From Clostridiaceae bacterium (lineage in GTDB: Bacteria; Bacillota; Clostridia; Lachnospirales; Lachnospiraceae), in NCBI GenBank assembly GCA_009911065.1, contig QXWR01000020.1, positions 1 to 64,000 of the forward strand: 64,000 nucleotides of DNA, given 5' to 3'. Positions 8,633 through 17,899 of the stretch are shown one piece after another (position 1 is the stretch's first letter; every line of letters starts with the position of its first letter). The position numbers and the translations under genes were made by a program. The notes beneath the pieces were generated by a model. That model saw only the letters and a program-made list of their open reading frames with translations. It was not told the DNA's origin and did no database searches.

Positions 8633-9549
8633 TACTCGGCGTTTATCTCAATGCCTATATAATGCCTGTCAAGCTGCCTTGCGGCTGCTCCCGTCGTGCC
8701 GCTGCCGAAAAAGGGGTCAAGCACAACGCCGCCTTTCGGACAGCCCGCCTTGATACAGGTTTCGGCAAGTTTTGGCGGGAACGCGGCGAAATGCCCGCCC
8801 TTGTAGGGTACGGTATTGATAAGCCACACGTCCCGCCTGTTCCGCATGGTCGGCATGAGGGCTTCGTCGTAGTAGCTGCCGCTTCTCGCCCGGTTAAGCC
8901 CCTGTACTTTCCCCTGTCCGGGTACTTCGTCCGCATATTTCTGTCCCGCGCTGCGCCCGGTGCGGTACCGCGCCGCCGTTGTGGGGGCTAACGGCTCGGC
9001 TATGGCGGCTGCGTCATAGAAATATTTCTTTGACTTCGTAAGCAGAAAGATATGTTCATAGCAGCGGGTAGGGCGGTCTTTCACGCTCTCCGGCATGGGG
9101 TTTTCTTTCTGCCAGATAATGTCGCTCCGTAAATACCACCCGTCAGCGCGTAGGGCAAAAGCTAAAAGCCAAGGGATACCGATTAAGTCCTTTTGTTTGC
9201 AGCCGGAAACGCGGTTGTTTTTTGCAATCTGCTGTCCGTTTCTGCCTTTCGGGTTCTTCGGGTCTGCATGGTAGCCCTTGTTCCCTGTGCCGCAGTAGGT
9301 GTCCGCGATATTCAGCCAGAGCGTACCGTCAGAACGCAGTACCCGGCGCAGCTCGCGGAAAACCTCGGTCAGCCTGTCAATGTACTGCTCCGGCGTGTCC
9401 TCCCGCCCAATCTGCATATCAAGCCCATAATCCCTAAGCGCATAGTAGGGCGGGCTTGTGACGCAACAGTGTACGCTTTCCTCTGGAAGCTCCCGCAAGG
9501 CATAGAGCGCGTCCCGGTTGATGATGGTGTCAGTTTTCAGCCCGTTCAT
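8590..9549 (-). CDS. Site-specific DNA methyltransferase (N6-adenine or N4-cytosine, beta class)
   Basis: 319 residues. The catalytic motif TSPPYYALRDYG comes near the N-terminus (about 31-42) and the AdoMet-binding motif DPFFGSGTTGAA near the C-terminus (about 281), the order of beta-class amino-methyltransferases. The SPPY tetrad does not decide between N4-cytosine and N6-adenine. No cognate restriction gene is next to it, so it is an orphan enzyme. On a transfer element it probably marks DNA against host restriction, complementing ArdA and ArdC. Its ATG overlaps the VirB4 stop by four bases. Confidence 0.9.
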   Translation of the reverse strand: MNGLKTDTIINRDALYALRELPEESVHCCVTSPPYYALRDYGLDMQIGREDTPEQYIDRLTEVFRELRRVLRSDGTLWLNIADTYCGTGNKGYHADPKNPKGRNGQQIAKNNRVSGCKQKDLIGIPWLLAFALRADGWYLRSDIIWQKENPMPESVKDRPTRCYEHIFLLTKSKKYFYDAAAIAEPLAPTTAARYRTGRSAGQKYADEVPGQGKVQGLNRARSGSYYDEALMPTMRNRRDVWLINTVPYKGGHFAAFPPKLAETCIKAGCPKGGVVLDPFFGSGTTGAAARQLDRHYIGIEINAEYCALARARIGGTEK

Positions 9550-12005
9550 GCTTCGCCCACTTCCTCCGGCTTCGTCGTCATTACCCGGTAAAGCTCGGTG
9601 TCTTTCGGGAAGCGGTCTACAAAGGGCAGCACCACGTTCCCGTAGAAGATAAGCCCCTCGCCCGCTTCGGTGTGGGTGACATATTTCATCTGCTGCGGGG
9701 AGATGTTGAGCTGCTTCGCAAGGATAGCCCGGTCGCCCGCCGCCTGATTGAGCATGAGGACAAAATCAGAGTTTTCAAAGATATTCTCCACTTCGCGGGA
9801 AGCAAGCAAATCCTTGACATTCTGCGTAATGGCTGTGGGTATGCCGCCCCATTTTCTGAAACGCTTCCAGATTTCAACGGAATAGGCGGCGGTCTGTTCC
9901 TCTTTCAAGAGAAGATGAAATTCGTCCATAAAATACCGGGTGGATTTCCTTTCTGCCCGGTTGACGGTGACGCGGTTCCATACCTGGTCCTGCACAATGA
10001 GCATACCTAACTTTTTGAGCTGCTTCCCAAGCTGCTTGATGTCAAAGCAGACAAGGCGGTTGTTCAGCTCCACGTTGGTACGGTGGTTGAATACGTTAAG
10101 GCTCCCGGAAACATACAGCTCCAACGCCGCCGCAATACGCGCCGCTTCCGGCTCCGGCTGCTTCAAAAGCTCGTTGTAGAGGTCGCCCAAGATAGGCATT
10201 TTCTCCGGGTCGGGGTCTGCAAGGAAAGGGCGGTACACGTTCCTAACGGCGCGGTCAATGACGGTCTTATCGACGGGCTGCAAGCCCTCCTTGCCGCCTA
10301 TGACAAGCTCGCAGAGGGAGAGGATAAAGTCGGATTTCAGCGCAAGGGGGCTGTCGTCCTCGCTGTAATTGAGGTTAATATCCATAGGGTTCACATACTG
10401 GGGCTTCCCGTCAATGCCCTTGCCCGTAGGGGATAAGCGTATCACTTGCCCGTCAAGCCGCTGCACAAGGGAAAAATACTCTGCTTCCGGGTCGCAGATA
10501 ATTATGTCGTCGTCGGTAATGAGGAAAGCGTTTGTCATTTCCCGTTTGGCGGCAAAGGATTTCCCGCTTCCCGGCGTACCCAAGATTAAGCCGTTGGGGT
10601 TCTTTAGCTGCTTGCGGTCGCAGAGTATCATGTTGTTACTAAGGGCGTTTAAGCCGTAGTACAAAGCCGCGCCCGTCTGGAAAAGCTCCTGTGTGATAAA
10701 GGGGATAAAGATAGCGGTGCTTGACGTGGTAAGCCCTCTTTGAATGGGGATAAGGTTCTCCCCAAGCGGTACAGAGGACATAAGCCCCGCTTCCTGTTGG
10801 TAGTCAAGGCGGGTTAAGGCGCAGTTGTTCTTCTGTGCAATGCCCGCCGCCGCGAATACGTCATTTTCCAGTTTCCGCTTCGTGTCCGCCATGTTCACCA
10901 CAAGGAACGTCAAGAGGAACATTCTTTCATTCCGGCTCTGCAAGTCCTGTAAGAGATTCTTCGCTTCGCTGCCGAAAGTGGCAAGGTCGGACGGTATAAT
11001 ATCCATGTCATAGCCGCTGCGTACCGCTTTCTTCTGTTCCTCGATTTTCATTTTGTCAAGGTCGGTAATCTTGCGCTTGATTGTCTTTATGGCTTCGGTC
11101 TGGTCGATACTGTGGATATGCAGATTGACGATAACGCCCGTTTCCAAGTCCAGAATGTCAGATAAGATACGGTCGTTTAATTCCGGCGCAAGGATTTCAA
11201 GGAATGAAACCGCGCCGATTTTGCGCCCCATGCGGAAATAACGCCCCTCGCCAAAACGGAAAGAGGACGGGGCGATAAAGTCCTTTGTGGAAAGCCCGGA
11301 CGGGGCAAGCCATGAAAAATCAAAGGCAAACTGCCCGCCCTCCGGGTGGAAAATGCCATGCAGCATTTTAAGGCGTTCATAGCCTGTCATGGGGCGGGCA
11401 GACACGCCCAAGAGCTTAAAGTTGTTGAGTACGTCCGTTTCGATACGGGCAAGGCGGGATTTCGCCGCGCCCAGACTGTCGGCTTCAATGGCAAAGGTGA
11501 TATATTTTGCTTTGACAAGCCCGTTGTTGCCCTTTGCAAGCTGGTTTTTCAGCATATCCCGGTATTCTGTGCGGATAGAATTGAAAGCGTCCTCCTGTGC
11601 CGGGATATTGACCGCCTTTTCCGCTTCGCCGCGCTGCGTCCCTTGATTGATGAAAGAAAGCTGCACCGAAACGGAAGCGTCAAAGTAGTTGAGGAAGTCG
11701 CACCAGTTCTCAAAAATGGCGGTCTTGTCGTCTGCCTGTGCAAGCTGATAGTTAATATCTTCAAAGGCGACGGTCTTTGAGTATTTCCGTCCCGTAACCT
11801 TGCAGATACCGTCCGGGTACATCTGGATATAGGGGATTGTCTGCTGCGCGGTGTGGGCTTTCCCGTCGCCCTTTGCCTGTCTGATGATTTCCGCAATCTG
11901 CTTTTTCTCGGCGCGGGTGAGCTTGCGGGGCGGGTTAGGCTTTGTGCTTCCCGCCGCGCTGTTTCTTCGTGTTTCCTTTTGCAATCGCTGATACCTCCTT
12001 TTCAA
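9546..12005 (-). CDS. VirB4-type conjugation ATPase
   Basis: The 819-residue ATPase drives the type IV secretion channel at the inner face of the membrane. It has the VirB4 N-terminal domain (about 60-400), a Walker A motif GTPGSGKS at 476-483 and the C-terminal RecA-like ATPase with a Walker B-like YFMDEFH segment near 705. The first part (KLTRAEKKQIAEIIRQAKG) matches members of the Tn1549 family. Its start overlaps the upstream PrgI gene by 71 bases in another frame; a start a little further in is possible. Confidence 0.93.
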   Translation of the reverse strand: MKRRYQRLQKETRRNSAAGSTKPNPPRKLTRAEKKQIAEIIRQAKGDGKAHTAQQTIPYIQMYPDGICKVTGRKYSKTVAFEDINYQLAQADDKTAIFENWCDFLNYFDASVSVQLSFINQGTQRGEAEKAVNIPAQEDAFNSIRTEYRDMLKNQLAKGNNGLVKAKYITFAIEADSLGAAKSRLARIETDVLNNFKLLGVSARPMTGYERLKMLHGIFHPEGGQFAFDFSWLAPSGLSTKDFIAPSSFRFGEGRYFRMGRKIGAVSFLEILAPELNDRILSDILDLETGVIVNLHIHSIDQTEAIKTIKRKITDLDKMKIEEQKKAVRSGYDMDIIPSDLATFGSEAKNLLQDLQSRNERMFLLTFLVVNMADTKRKLENDVFAAAGIAQKNNCALTRLDYQQEAGLMSSVPLGENLIPIQRGLTTSSTAIFIPFITQELFQTGAALYYGLNALSNNMILCDRKQLKNPNGLILGTPGSGKSFAAKREMTNAFLITDDDIIICDPEAEYFSLVQRLDGQVIRLSPTGKGIDGKPQYVNPMDINLNYSEDDSPLALKSDFILSLCELVIGGKEGLQPVDKTVIDRAVRNVYRPFLADPDPEKMPILGDLYNELLKQPEPEAARIAAALELYVSGSLNVFNHRTNVELNNRLVCFDIKQLGKQLKKLGMLIVQDQVWNRVTVNRAERKSTRYFMDEFHLLLKEEQTAAYSVEIWKRFRKWGGIPTAITQNVKDLLASREVENIFENSDFVLMLNQAAGDRAILAKQLNISPQQMKYVTHTEAGEGLIFYGNVVLPFVDRFPKDTELYRVMTTKPEEVGEA

Positions 12006-12336
12006 GTTTTCTCTGCCGTTCTAAGACGGAATAAAAGTTGTCTGTCCTGTATGGTCGTTCTTTGGGGGCTATGAATTTTGTCCGTATGATGTTCTTCACC
12101 ACCACTTCAAGGGGCTGTCCATGCTTCTCATACATGGCAAAGAGGAAACAGGGCAGCATGACGGCAATCATAGCCATAGACGCAAGGCTTGTGCCTGTGC
12201 TGTCTTTGAGCAGAAAGAAAAGCGGCAAGCCGAACAGGAGAGCCGCCGCAAAACATACAATCTGCCGTTTGGTAAGGTTGAAAGCTACTTTTGTCTTGAC
12301 TTTGGATAAGTCTTTGGGTACGGGTACATACGCCAA
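11935..12336 (-). CDS. PrgI family conjugation membrane protein (VirB3-like position)
   Basis: 133 residues, opening with AYVPVPKDLSKVKTKVAFNL, the hallmark of PrgI proteins, followed by two adjacent transmembrane segments (about 25-65) and a basic C-terminal tail. PrgI precedes VirB4 in Gram-positive transfer systems and is thought to anchor the ATPase at the membrane. A good AGGAGG site precedes the ATG. The C-terminal 24 codons overlap the VirB4 frame. Confidence 0.9.
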   Translation of the reverse strand: MAYVPVPKDLSKVKTKVAFNLTKRQIVCFAAALLFGLPLFFLLKDSTGTSLASMAMIAVMLPCFLFAMYEKHGQPLEVVVKNIIRTKFIAPKERPYRTDNFYSVLERQRKLEKEVSAIAKGNTKKQRGGKHKA

Positions 12337-12513
12337 GTGAAAACCTCCTTTCTCTGGGTTTGGTGTTGCTGTAATTTTCCATAAGGGTAATCAAGGCAAA
12401 GGTCAATCTATGCCCTTTGCCCGCCCGTATTATATGGGGGTTATCCGCGTCAAGGTCGGGTCGTATTTTCGCCGCTTCGCTCTGAAAATCTCCACCCTGC
12501 CCTTGACACGCCG

Positions 12514-13383
12514 CTAATGCGCGGAGAATATCGACTTCGCCAGTGCGCCGGATTTGAACAGGGAGAAACAGAGGATAACGGTATAGGCTGCAAGGGAGAA
12601 TATCGCGCTGTGCAGATTGTCCGCTATTATCATGTTGTTTACCAGAACCGCGTAAATGCCGACGCATATCATAATGAGGAAGCCTTGAAAACCGATAGCG
12701 AACAGGGATTTTAGGTAGTTGTTTCCTATCTGCCCCCATTCCCGGTTCGTCATAGTTGCAAACGGGATAGGCGATACCGAACAGTAAAGGTAAATTTCTA
12801 TCATGCGCCCGTAGAGGATAACGGTTATCAGTACGGACATGATTTTCATGCACAAGCTCACAAGGCTTGTTTCCATGACAAGTAAGAGCAGTTCGGGGAT
12901 TTCCATAGCGTCAAGCCCGCTCTGCATGGAAGCAAGGGCGGCGGCAACATCAATCTCTGTGCTGCCGCCGATTACCCCCGCCGCGCCGGAAACAACGTGC
13001 TGCGCCATATCGAACACCGCCATAGTAATGTCAAAGGTGTGCGTCACAAGGTAGACTGCCACAAACGCCTTGAACACCCACTTGAAGAACATGGAAGTGT
13101 CAACGTCGTGCATATTGTTCTTTTCCGTTACCATGCTGATAAGCTCATAGCATAGGACGTAGGTAATGACAAGCCCCGCAATGGGTACGATTACATTTTC
13201 ACTAAGGGTCTGTATCATGGAGAATATATTTGCGTTCCACCCTTGCGGGGTCTGCCCTACCTCTGCGGCGATAGTGCCGACTTTTTCGTTTACGTCCCCG
13301 AACATAGTTGACAGATTACCGTTTATGGCTCCTATGAGGATTTCCTTTATCCATTCGTTAATCGCGTCAAGTATGCTCTGCAT
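12514..13383 (-). CDS. VirB6/TrbL-like conjugation channel protein
   Basis: 289 residues with at least five or six hydrophobic segments (about 65-85, 105-130, 165-195, 215-255, 260-280) and the polytopic pattern of VirB6/TrbL family proteins (CD1112-like in clostridial elements). It probably forms the membrane channel with PrgI and VirB4. The neighbouring Maff2 protein and the order within the operon agree. The 178 bases between this gene and PrgI show no further gene. Confidence 0.85.
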   Translation of the reverse strand: MQSILDAINEWIKEILIGAINGNLSTMFGDVNEKVGTIAAEVGQTPQGWNANIFSMIQTLSENVIVPIAGLVITYVLCYELISMVTEKNNMHDVDTSMFFKWVFKAFVAVYLVTHTFDITMAVFDMAQHVVSGAAGVIGGSTEIDVAAALASMQSGLDAMEIPELLLLVMETSLVSLCMKIMSVLITVILYGRMIEIYLYCSVSPIPFATMTNREWGQIGNNYLKSLFAIGFQGFLIMICVGIYAVLVNNMIIADNLHSAIFSLAAYTVILCFSLFKSGALAKSIFSAH

Positions 13384-13402
13384 AAGCCTTTACCCGCGCT
13401 TC

Positions 13403-13618
13403 TTAACCGAACAAGCCGGAAAGCAGCGGTACAAGGGTCATGCCGATAAGGGCAACGCCGCCGCCCGCCATAAGCTGCTTCATGCCCTGGCTCTTTGCGC
13501 CCGGATTGTCATTGCCGTAGCCCTCCATCAGATTGATTACGCCCCAGATACCAAGCCCGGCTCCAAGTGCTACAACAAGGGTCTGCAAAACGTCTACTGC
13601 GCTATTGAAAAATGCCAT
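13403..13618 (-). CDS. Maff2 family protein (VirB2-like small membrane protein)
   Basis: 71 residues from the ATG at 13618, preceded by AAAGGA. It has two hydrophobic helices (DVLQTLVVALGAGLGIWG and a second one from GGVALIG to the C-terminus) separated by a short polar loop with EGYGNDNPGAKSQGMKQLMAGG, which is diagnostic of Maff2. It occupies the pilin-like position next to VirB6. The longer frame start at 13657 lacks a ribosome site. Confidence 0.9.
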   Translation of the reverse strand: MAFFNSAVDVLQTLVVALGAGLGIWGVINLMEGYGNDNPGAKSQGMKQLMAGGGVALIGMTLVPLLSGLFG

Positions 13619-13902
13619 AAATATATCCTTTCTGCCGCGTCTGCGGCTGTCCGGCAAGCGGACAAAAGGCGGTCAGCGTATGGTCGCCGCCGCACAAAAA
13701 AACCGCCCTCTGGTAAAGGCGGCTGTCCCCGCGCTGCGTAAGTTCTGCGGCGCGGCGGTATTCAGTTGTAAGGGGTGCGGCTCCTGCCGCTGTGTACTGC
13801 GCCGGAAAGTGGGGGCGCGTATCATGTAGCCGGTATGGATAGATGTGATTGCTTCAATCGCTCCTTTCTGTGTTCCGCTGTGCTGCCGGACGTTTTTTTC
13901 AG

Positions 13903-14004
13903 ACTTGCGGGAAGTGAATAGCTTGCGTAGCAAGGTGTTCGCTTCCCGCAAGTTCACAAAGGGGTAGCTGCCGCAAGGCAGCGTAGGGGAAGTGTAGCTT
14001 CCCC
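13903..14004. other. Hairpin cluster between the small ICE gene and Maff2
   Basis: The roughly 410-bp gap (13,619-14,029) holds no convincing gene but a striking run of inverted repeats: ACTTGCGGGAAG/CTTCCCGCAAGT (13903-13914 with 13942-13953) enclosing CTTGC/GCAAG, then GCTGCC/GGCAGC (13967-13982), then GGGGAAG/CTTCCCC (13986-14004). The series could control expression of the very abundant Maff2 protein relative to the coupling protein, or act as a DNA site. A T-run (13892-13899) lies beside the first hairpin on the plus strand. Confidence 0.5.
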
Positions 14005-14029
14005 TGTCCCCCGGCGGTCTGCCATGCTG

Positions 14030-14200
14030 TCACTGTTGCGGGATAAGCCCCCGGCGCGTGACATACTCCGTTGCAAAACGGCGGTGTTCCGCTTCCTTTT
14101 CCCGCCAATACTCCCATAATGCAGCGTCGGCGGCTTCCGCAACATTCATTAAAAACCGTTCAAGCTGCTTTTGTTTTTCCTCTGCGCTACGTTTCCTCAT
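14030..14200 (-). CDS. Small charged ICE protein, function unknown
   Basis: A 56-residue protein starting MRKRSAEEKQKQLERFL. Its ATG at 14200 lies inside the last codons of the coupling-protein gene (overlap of 14 bases), which suggests coupled translation. It is predicted to be mostly helical and strongly charged with no membrane segment. The same position between the coupling protein and Maff2 is often taken by small genes in related elements. No function can be assigned. Confidence 0.6.
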   Translation of the reverse strand: MRKRSAEEKQKQLERFLMNVAEAADAALWEYWREKEAEHRRFATEYVTRRGLIPQQ

Positions 14201-15995
14201 GGTCTGCGTCCTCCTGTAAGTCTGCCGCGTCAAGCTCGTAATAGTCAAAAACCTCGTCGGGCTTGACAATGGCGGGGCGGCGTTTAAGGTGCTTTTCCAT
14301 GTCAAAGGCGTTCTTCGGGTCTGCGTCGGACAGGTACTTGTATTTCGGGTGCTTCGTTATGTCGAATTTGTCCGAAAAGAACGGGCGCACCCCGCGTAGC
14401 TGCAAGATACATTTCCCTCCGTCCATGACTGCAATTTCATCTTCCGTCATAAGCTGCTTTCCCAATTTCTGATAGTTCAGCCCATGCGAAAGCTCCCGCC
14501 CCCTTGTTTCGGACGTGTTAAAGCTGTCTATCGTTTCTTTTCCTAAAATTTCCGATATTTCTTTAAGGGTGGTTTTCTCCTTGCCGCCCAAGAAAAGCGT
14601 GGTGTCGCAGTTGCCGACTATGGTATCGGCGTTGTCTTTGTAAATGGCTTTTAGCTGTGACTGGCTCTGCAAGATGATTGACGCGGATATTTCCCGGCTC
14701 CGTATCGTTGCAATGAGCTTTTCAAACTTTGGTATCTGCCCGATATTCGCAAATTCATCAAGTAAGCACCTAACATGGACGGGAAGCCGCCCGCCGTATT
14801 CATCATCTGCCTTGTCACAAAGCAAGTTGAATAGCTGTGTGTAAAGGATTGAAACGACAAAGTTAAAAGTGTCGTCGGTGTCGCTGATGATGACGAAAAG
14901 GGCGGTCTTTCTGTCGCCTATGGTGTCAAGCTCCATTTCGTCGGTTTCCATAAGCTCCCGCAGCTCCTTAATGTCGAATGGGGCTAACCTCGCGCCGCAT
15001 GAGATAAGTATGCTTTTTGCGGTCTTGCCCGCCGCAAGTTTGTATTTTTTGTACTGCTTGACTGCAAAATGTTCCGGGTCTTTTTCTTCCAGACGTTCAA
15101 ACATGAGGTCAACCGGGTTCTGGAAATCCTCGTCGTCCTCGCGGGCTTCCGACGCATTTATCATCTCAAGCAGCGTCGTGAAGTTCTTCTCGTCCTCCGG
15201 GGCTTCATACCAGATGTAGCCGATTAGCGCGGTGTAGTAGAGCTTTTCCGCTTTCACCCAGAAATCCTCGCCGGATTTTTCCCCGTCGCCTTTGGTGTTG
15301 GCGATAATGGTATTGACTAACTTCAAAATGTCCTTTTCGCTCCGCAGATAGGCAAAGGGATTGTATTTCATGGATTTTTTGAAGTTAATCGTATTTAGCA
15401 CTTTGATACGGTATTTGTACCGCTGTAACATTTTCCCGGTTTCCAAAATCAGTGTTCCTTTCGGGTCAGTGACGATATACGACGTTGGAAAATCCTTTGA
15501 CGTACATTGCATGAGCGACGGTTTCACAAAGAACCGGGTCTTGCCGCTGCCGGAACCGCCGATTACAAGGATATTTTTGTTTCTTGCGTATTTCGGCTGC
15601 TTCGGGCGGCTGTTCATGGTGAGCCGTTCCGTCTGCGTTAAGGGGATATTGTTCTCAAATACCGGGTCGGTGTACGGCTTTATGTCGTCAGCCCCGCCCC
15701 AACGCGCCGAACCGTATTCTGTCCCGCGGCGGTATTTCTTCGCGTTCTTGCCTTTGGTGTAGATAATCAGCCGGACAATGACCGCCCCCGCAATGCCTAA
15801 AGCTAAGTCTGCCGGGTGGAAGCTCGGCGCGATACTGGAAAAGGCGGCGGTAAAACCGTCCCCAAGATGTAGCAGCTTTGCGCTTGCGTCCGCGCCGGGG
15901 GAGAGCCGGACAGCCGCGCCCACTTTATCAAAGAGCCAGACAAAGAGCAGATACGGGAGATTTAGGATAAGCAGCTTCTTGATTTCCGGCTTCAT
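14187..15995 (-). CDS. VirD4/TraG-type coupling ATPase
   Basis: The type IV coupling protein (602 residues) hands relaxase-bound DNA to the channel. Two N-terminal transmembrane helices (about 8-24 and 63-80) anchor it. Walker A is GGSGSGKT at 146-153, and the Walker B-type LLDEFANIG follows near 405. The spacing and the FVKPSLMQ segment after Walker A match the TraG/VirD4 family. It overlaps the upstream PcfB gene by four bases. The C-terminus ends in an acidic tail. Confidence 0.95.
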   Translation of the reverse strand: MKPEIKKLLILNLPYLLFVWLFDKVGAAVRLSPGADASAKLLHLGDGFTAAFSSIAPSFHPADLALGIAGAVIVRLIIYTKGKNAKKYRRGTEYGSARWGGADDIKPYTDPVFENNIPLTQTERLTMNSRPKQPKYARNKNILVIGGSGSGKTRFFVKPSLMQCTSKDFPTSYIVTDPKGTLILETGKMLQRYKYRIKVLNTINFKKSMKYNPFAYLRSEKDILKLVNTIIANTKGDGEKSGEDFWVKAEKLYYTALIGYIWYEAPEDEKNFTTLLEMINASEAREDDEDFQNPVDLMFERLEEKDPEHFAVKQYKKYKLAAGKTAKSILISCGARLAPFDIKELRELMETDEMELDTIGDRKTALFVIISDTDDTFNFVVSILYTQLFNLLCDKADDEYGGRLPVHVRCLLDEFANIGQIPKFEKLIATIRSREISASIILQSQSQLKAIYKDNADTIVGNCDTTLFLGGKEKTTLKEISEILGKETIDSFNTSETRGRELSHGLNYQKLGKQLMTEDEIAVMDGGKCILQLRGVRPFFSDKFDITKHPKYKYLSDADPKNAFDMEKHLKRRPAIVKPDEVFDYYELDAADLQEDADHEET

Positions 15996-16468
15996 AGCGA
16001 TACCTCCCTGTCCTTGTTCTTGACCTTTGCCCGTTCCGCGTTTCTGCCCTGTGCAGCTTCTTTGAGGGTAGAGAGCAGCTTTCGGATTGAGGGCTTTTTC
16101 TCCTGTGTCAGCTTTTTTGCGGAAAATTCCTTAAAGGCTGCGGTCAGTACGTCCGCGTCCCGCCCCTTGAAGAAAACCAGATAGCGGGGCGGGCTTTCCG
16201 TCGCGTCCTTTTTCAGCGCAAAGTCGATACCGTACTTTTTCGCCGTACTCTCAAAGGCTTTGATATTGCCCTCGGTAATCTCAATGTTGGAAACGCCCGC
16301 GTTCTGCTTCATAAGCTGCTTTAAGCTCTGCTTGCCCTGTGGCGGTTTTGCAAGCTGCTTTTTGCCCTTTGACAGTATGGCTTTCATTGCCTTTTGGAGC
16401 GTCTGCGCGGTCAGCTTCCCGGTCTTGATGTAAAGGGCTATGGTCTTTTCGTTTACTTCGTCCTGCAA
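15992..16468 (-). CDS. PcfB family protein (DUF3801)
   Basis: 158 residues with the PcfB N-terminal pattern (EVNEKTIALYIKTGKLTAQT) and a basic C-terminus. PcfB-type proteins act with the coupling protein and relaxosome in Gram-positive conjugation, probably as an accessory DNA-binding protein. The stop overlaps the coupling-protein start (ATGA-type overlap). Confidence 0.9.
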   Translation of the reverse strand: MQDEVNEKTIALYIKTGKLTAQTLQKAMKAILSKGKKQLAKPPQGKQSLKQLMKQNAGVSNIEITEGNIKAFESTAKKYGIDFALKKDATESPPRYLVFFKGRDADVLTAAFKEFSAKKLTQEKKPSIRKLLSTLKEAAQGRNAERAKVKNKDREVSL

Positions 16469-16509
16469 TTTGTCGCGTCCTCCTTTCGCGTTTCTTTATG
16501 GGGCGGCGG

Positions 16510-16731
16510 TCAGATACGCACCCGCAGCCCGTTCAAGTCCTCGGCTCTGATACCCACAAGATACCAGTTGTCGCCGTACTCAATCCGGGTCGGCTTCCAC
16601 TTGCCCCGCACGAATACGTCAAAGCACTCGCCGCAATGCAAGCCCCCGTAGTAGCTGTTTAAGTCAAAGCGGATGTCGTAACGGTCGGTGCGCTCGTCAA
16701 ATACCAATGCTCCTGTCATTTTCTGTGCCAT
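16510..16731 (-). CDS. DUF5348 family protein
   Basis: 73 residues from the ATG at 16731, preceded by AAAAGGAGG. The sequence FDERTDRYDIRFDLNSYYGGLHCGE and the following FDVFVRGKW... match the small beta-rich DUF5348 proteins found beside RepA-like genes of these ICEs. Function unknown. The 41 bases before PcfB suggest one operon. Confidence 0.85.
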   Translation of the reverse strand: MAQKMTGALVFDERTDRYDIRFDLNSYYGGLHCGECFDVFVRGKWKPTRIEYGDNWYLVGIRAEDLNGLRVRI

Positions 16732-16762
16732 AATAAAATCCTCCTTTTGTGGTTGTGGGTGG

Positions 16763-17746
16763 TTACAGGCTTTCGCCCTCATTGCATGAATAATAGTCCG
16801 GGTCGCCGTACTGCGGCTTTTTCGGTGACAGTGCGCCGCTTGCCATGTCATGGGCGACAAGGGAAGTGTAGTAGTTGCCGATTGTGGACGGGGCGTTGAA
16901 AAGGGCGGCTTTCAGATATTGCTTGATGTTGCGGATTTTGGTTGTGTTCTCCCGCATACAGTCAAGCACAAAGCGGATATGCTCGCCGTCTAGTTTCATA
17001 AACTTTGACTTCACAAGCTCTGCCGGGTAGTCGTCCCCCGCAATCCGTACCCGCTTTCTGGCGGTGCATACGGTTTCAAGCATGAGGTCTACAATCTCGT
17101 CCAGCCTGTCACTGTCAAACTTCATGTCCTGTTTGAGAATGTGGTAGTCGATATTGTCCTTGATGATTTCCCGGTATATATCAACTGCGCTCTGTGCTGC
17201 CGCTTCCGTTCCTTTCCGTTCCGGCGGCGCAGCCGCTTCTCTGCAAGGAGAGGGGTTAGGGGAAAGGATAGGAATGGAATGGGTACTTGATAAATCTGTA
17301 TTTGATTTTTCTTTTTTTGGTAAGTCAGTTCTTTGTATATCTTTATTTAATTGCGTTGGATTTTCCAACGTAGGTTTTTCCAATGTTGGTTTTTCCTGCA
17401 TTGGATTATCCAATGTTGGATTTTCCAATGTAGGTAAATCCGGCGTAGGCGGCTGCGGCTGCTCGAATATCACATAGTCCGCGCCCCGCAAGCGTCCTTT
17501 CTCGTCGCGCTCCCTTGAACGGACGATATACCCGGCGCGTTCAAGTTCCTTAATGGCTTCGCGGATAGCGTCTATCTTCTCCCGGTTGATAAGGGATAAG
17601 CCTTTCAAGGTGTAGTCCCAATCTTCGGGGAGTGACAGCATTTGCGACAACAGCCCCTTTGCCTTTAGGGAAAGCTCCTTGTTGCGTAGGTGGTGGTTGC
17701 TCATTACGGTATAGCCCTTGTTTCGTTCCACTCTGAAAACTGCCAT
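16763..17746 (-). CDS. ICE replication initiator RepA_N-type protein
   Basis: 327 residues. The N-terminal winged-helix domain (about 1-95, FRVERNKGYTVMSNHHLRNKELSLKAKGL) is typical of RepA_N/replication-initiator A proteins, and the C-terminal helical part (about 185-300) resembles DUF6017. A Pro/Asn-rich linker (about 97-135) is built of short degenerate units such as TLENPT, matched by roughly 18-bp DNA repeats at about 17,350-17,440. Such proteins are thought to start replication of the circular ICE. It is the first gene of the transfer operon, and its leader carries strong secondary structure. Confidence 0.85.
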   Translation of the reverse strand: MAVFRVERNKGYTVMSNHHLRNKELSLKAKGLLSQMLSLPEDWDYTLKGLSLINREKIDAIREAIKELERAGYIVRSRERDEKGRLRGADYVIFEQPQPPTPDLPTLENPTLDNPMQEKPTLEKPTLENPTQLNKDIQRTDLPKKEKSNTDLSSTHSIPILSPNPSPCREAAAPPERKGTEAAAQSAVDIYREIIKDNIDYHILKQDMKFDSDRLDEIVDLMLETVCTARKRVRIAGDDYPAELVKSKFMKLDGEHIRFVLDCMRENTTKIRNIKQYLKAALFNAPSTIGNYYTSLVAHDMASGALSPKKPQYGDPDYYSCNEGESL

Positions 17747-17770
17747 AGTTCATAGCTCCTTTGCTTTGGA

Positions 17771-17888
17771 TTTGTTACGCAGTAGAAGCGCGGTTTCGGG
17801 GGATAAGGTATAAATCCCTTTCCGCGCCAGATACGCGCCCGGAAAACCGCTTGTAGCAAGGCTTTTTCTGCCCCTACTGCGTAACAAA
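17771..17888 (-). promoter_or_regulatory. Long inverted repeat in the repA leader
   Basis: TTTGTTACGCAGTAG at 17771-17785 is matched exactly by its reverse complement at 17874-17888, enclosing 88 bases that contain a further GCGGTTT/AAACCGC-type pairing. It begins 25 bases upstream of the repA ATG and follows the terminator at 17900-17945 in the direction of transcription. It may be an antitermination or translation-control structure, or a replication-related site for the adjacent initiator. Confidence 0.6.
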
Positions 17889-17899
17889 GGGCATGAAAA

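Noticed and set aside
13903..14004. Definite oriT call
   Set aside because: Hairpins alone do not identify a nick site, and no relaxase gene is present in the window.
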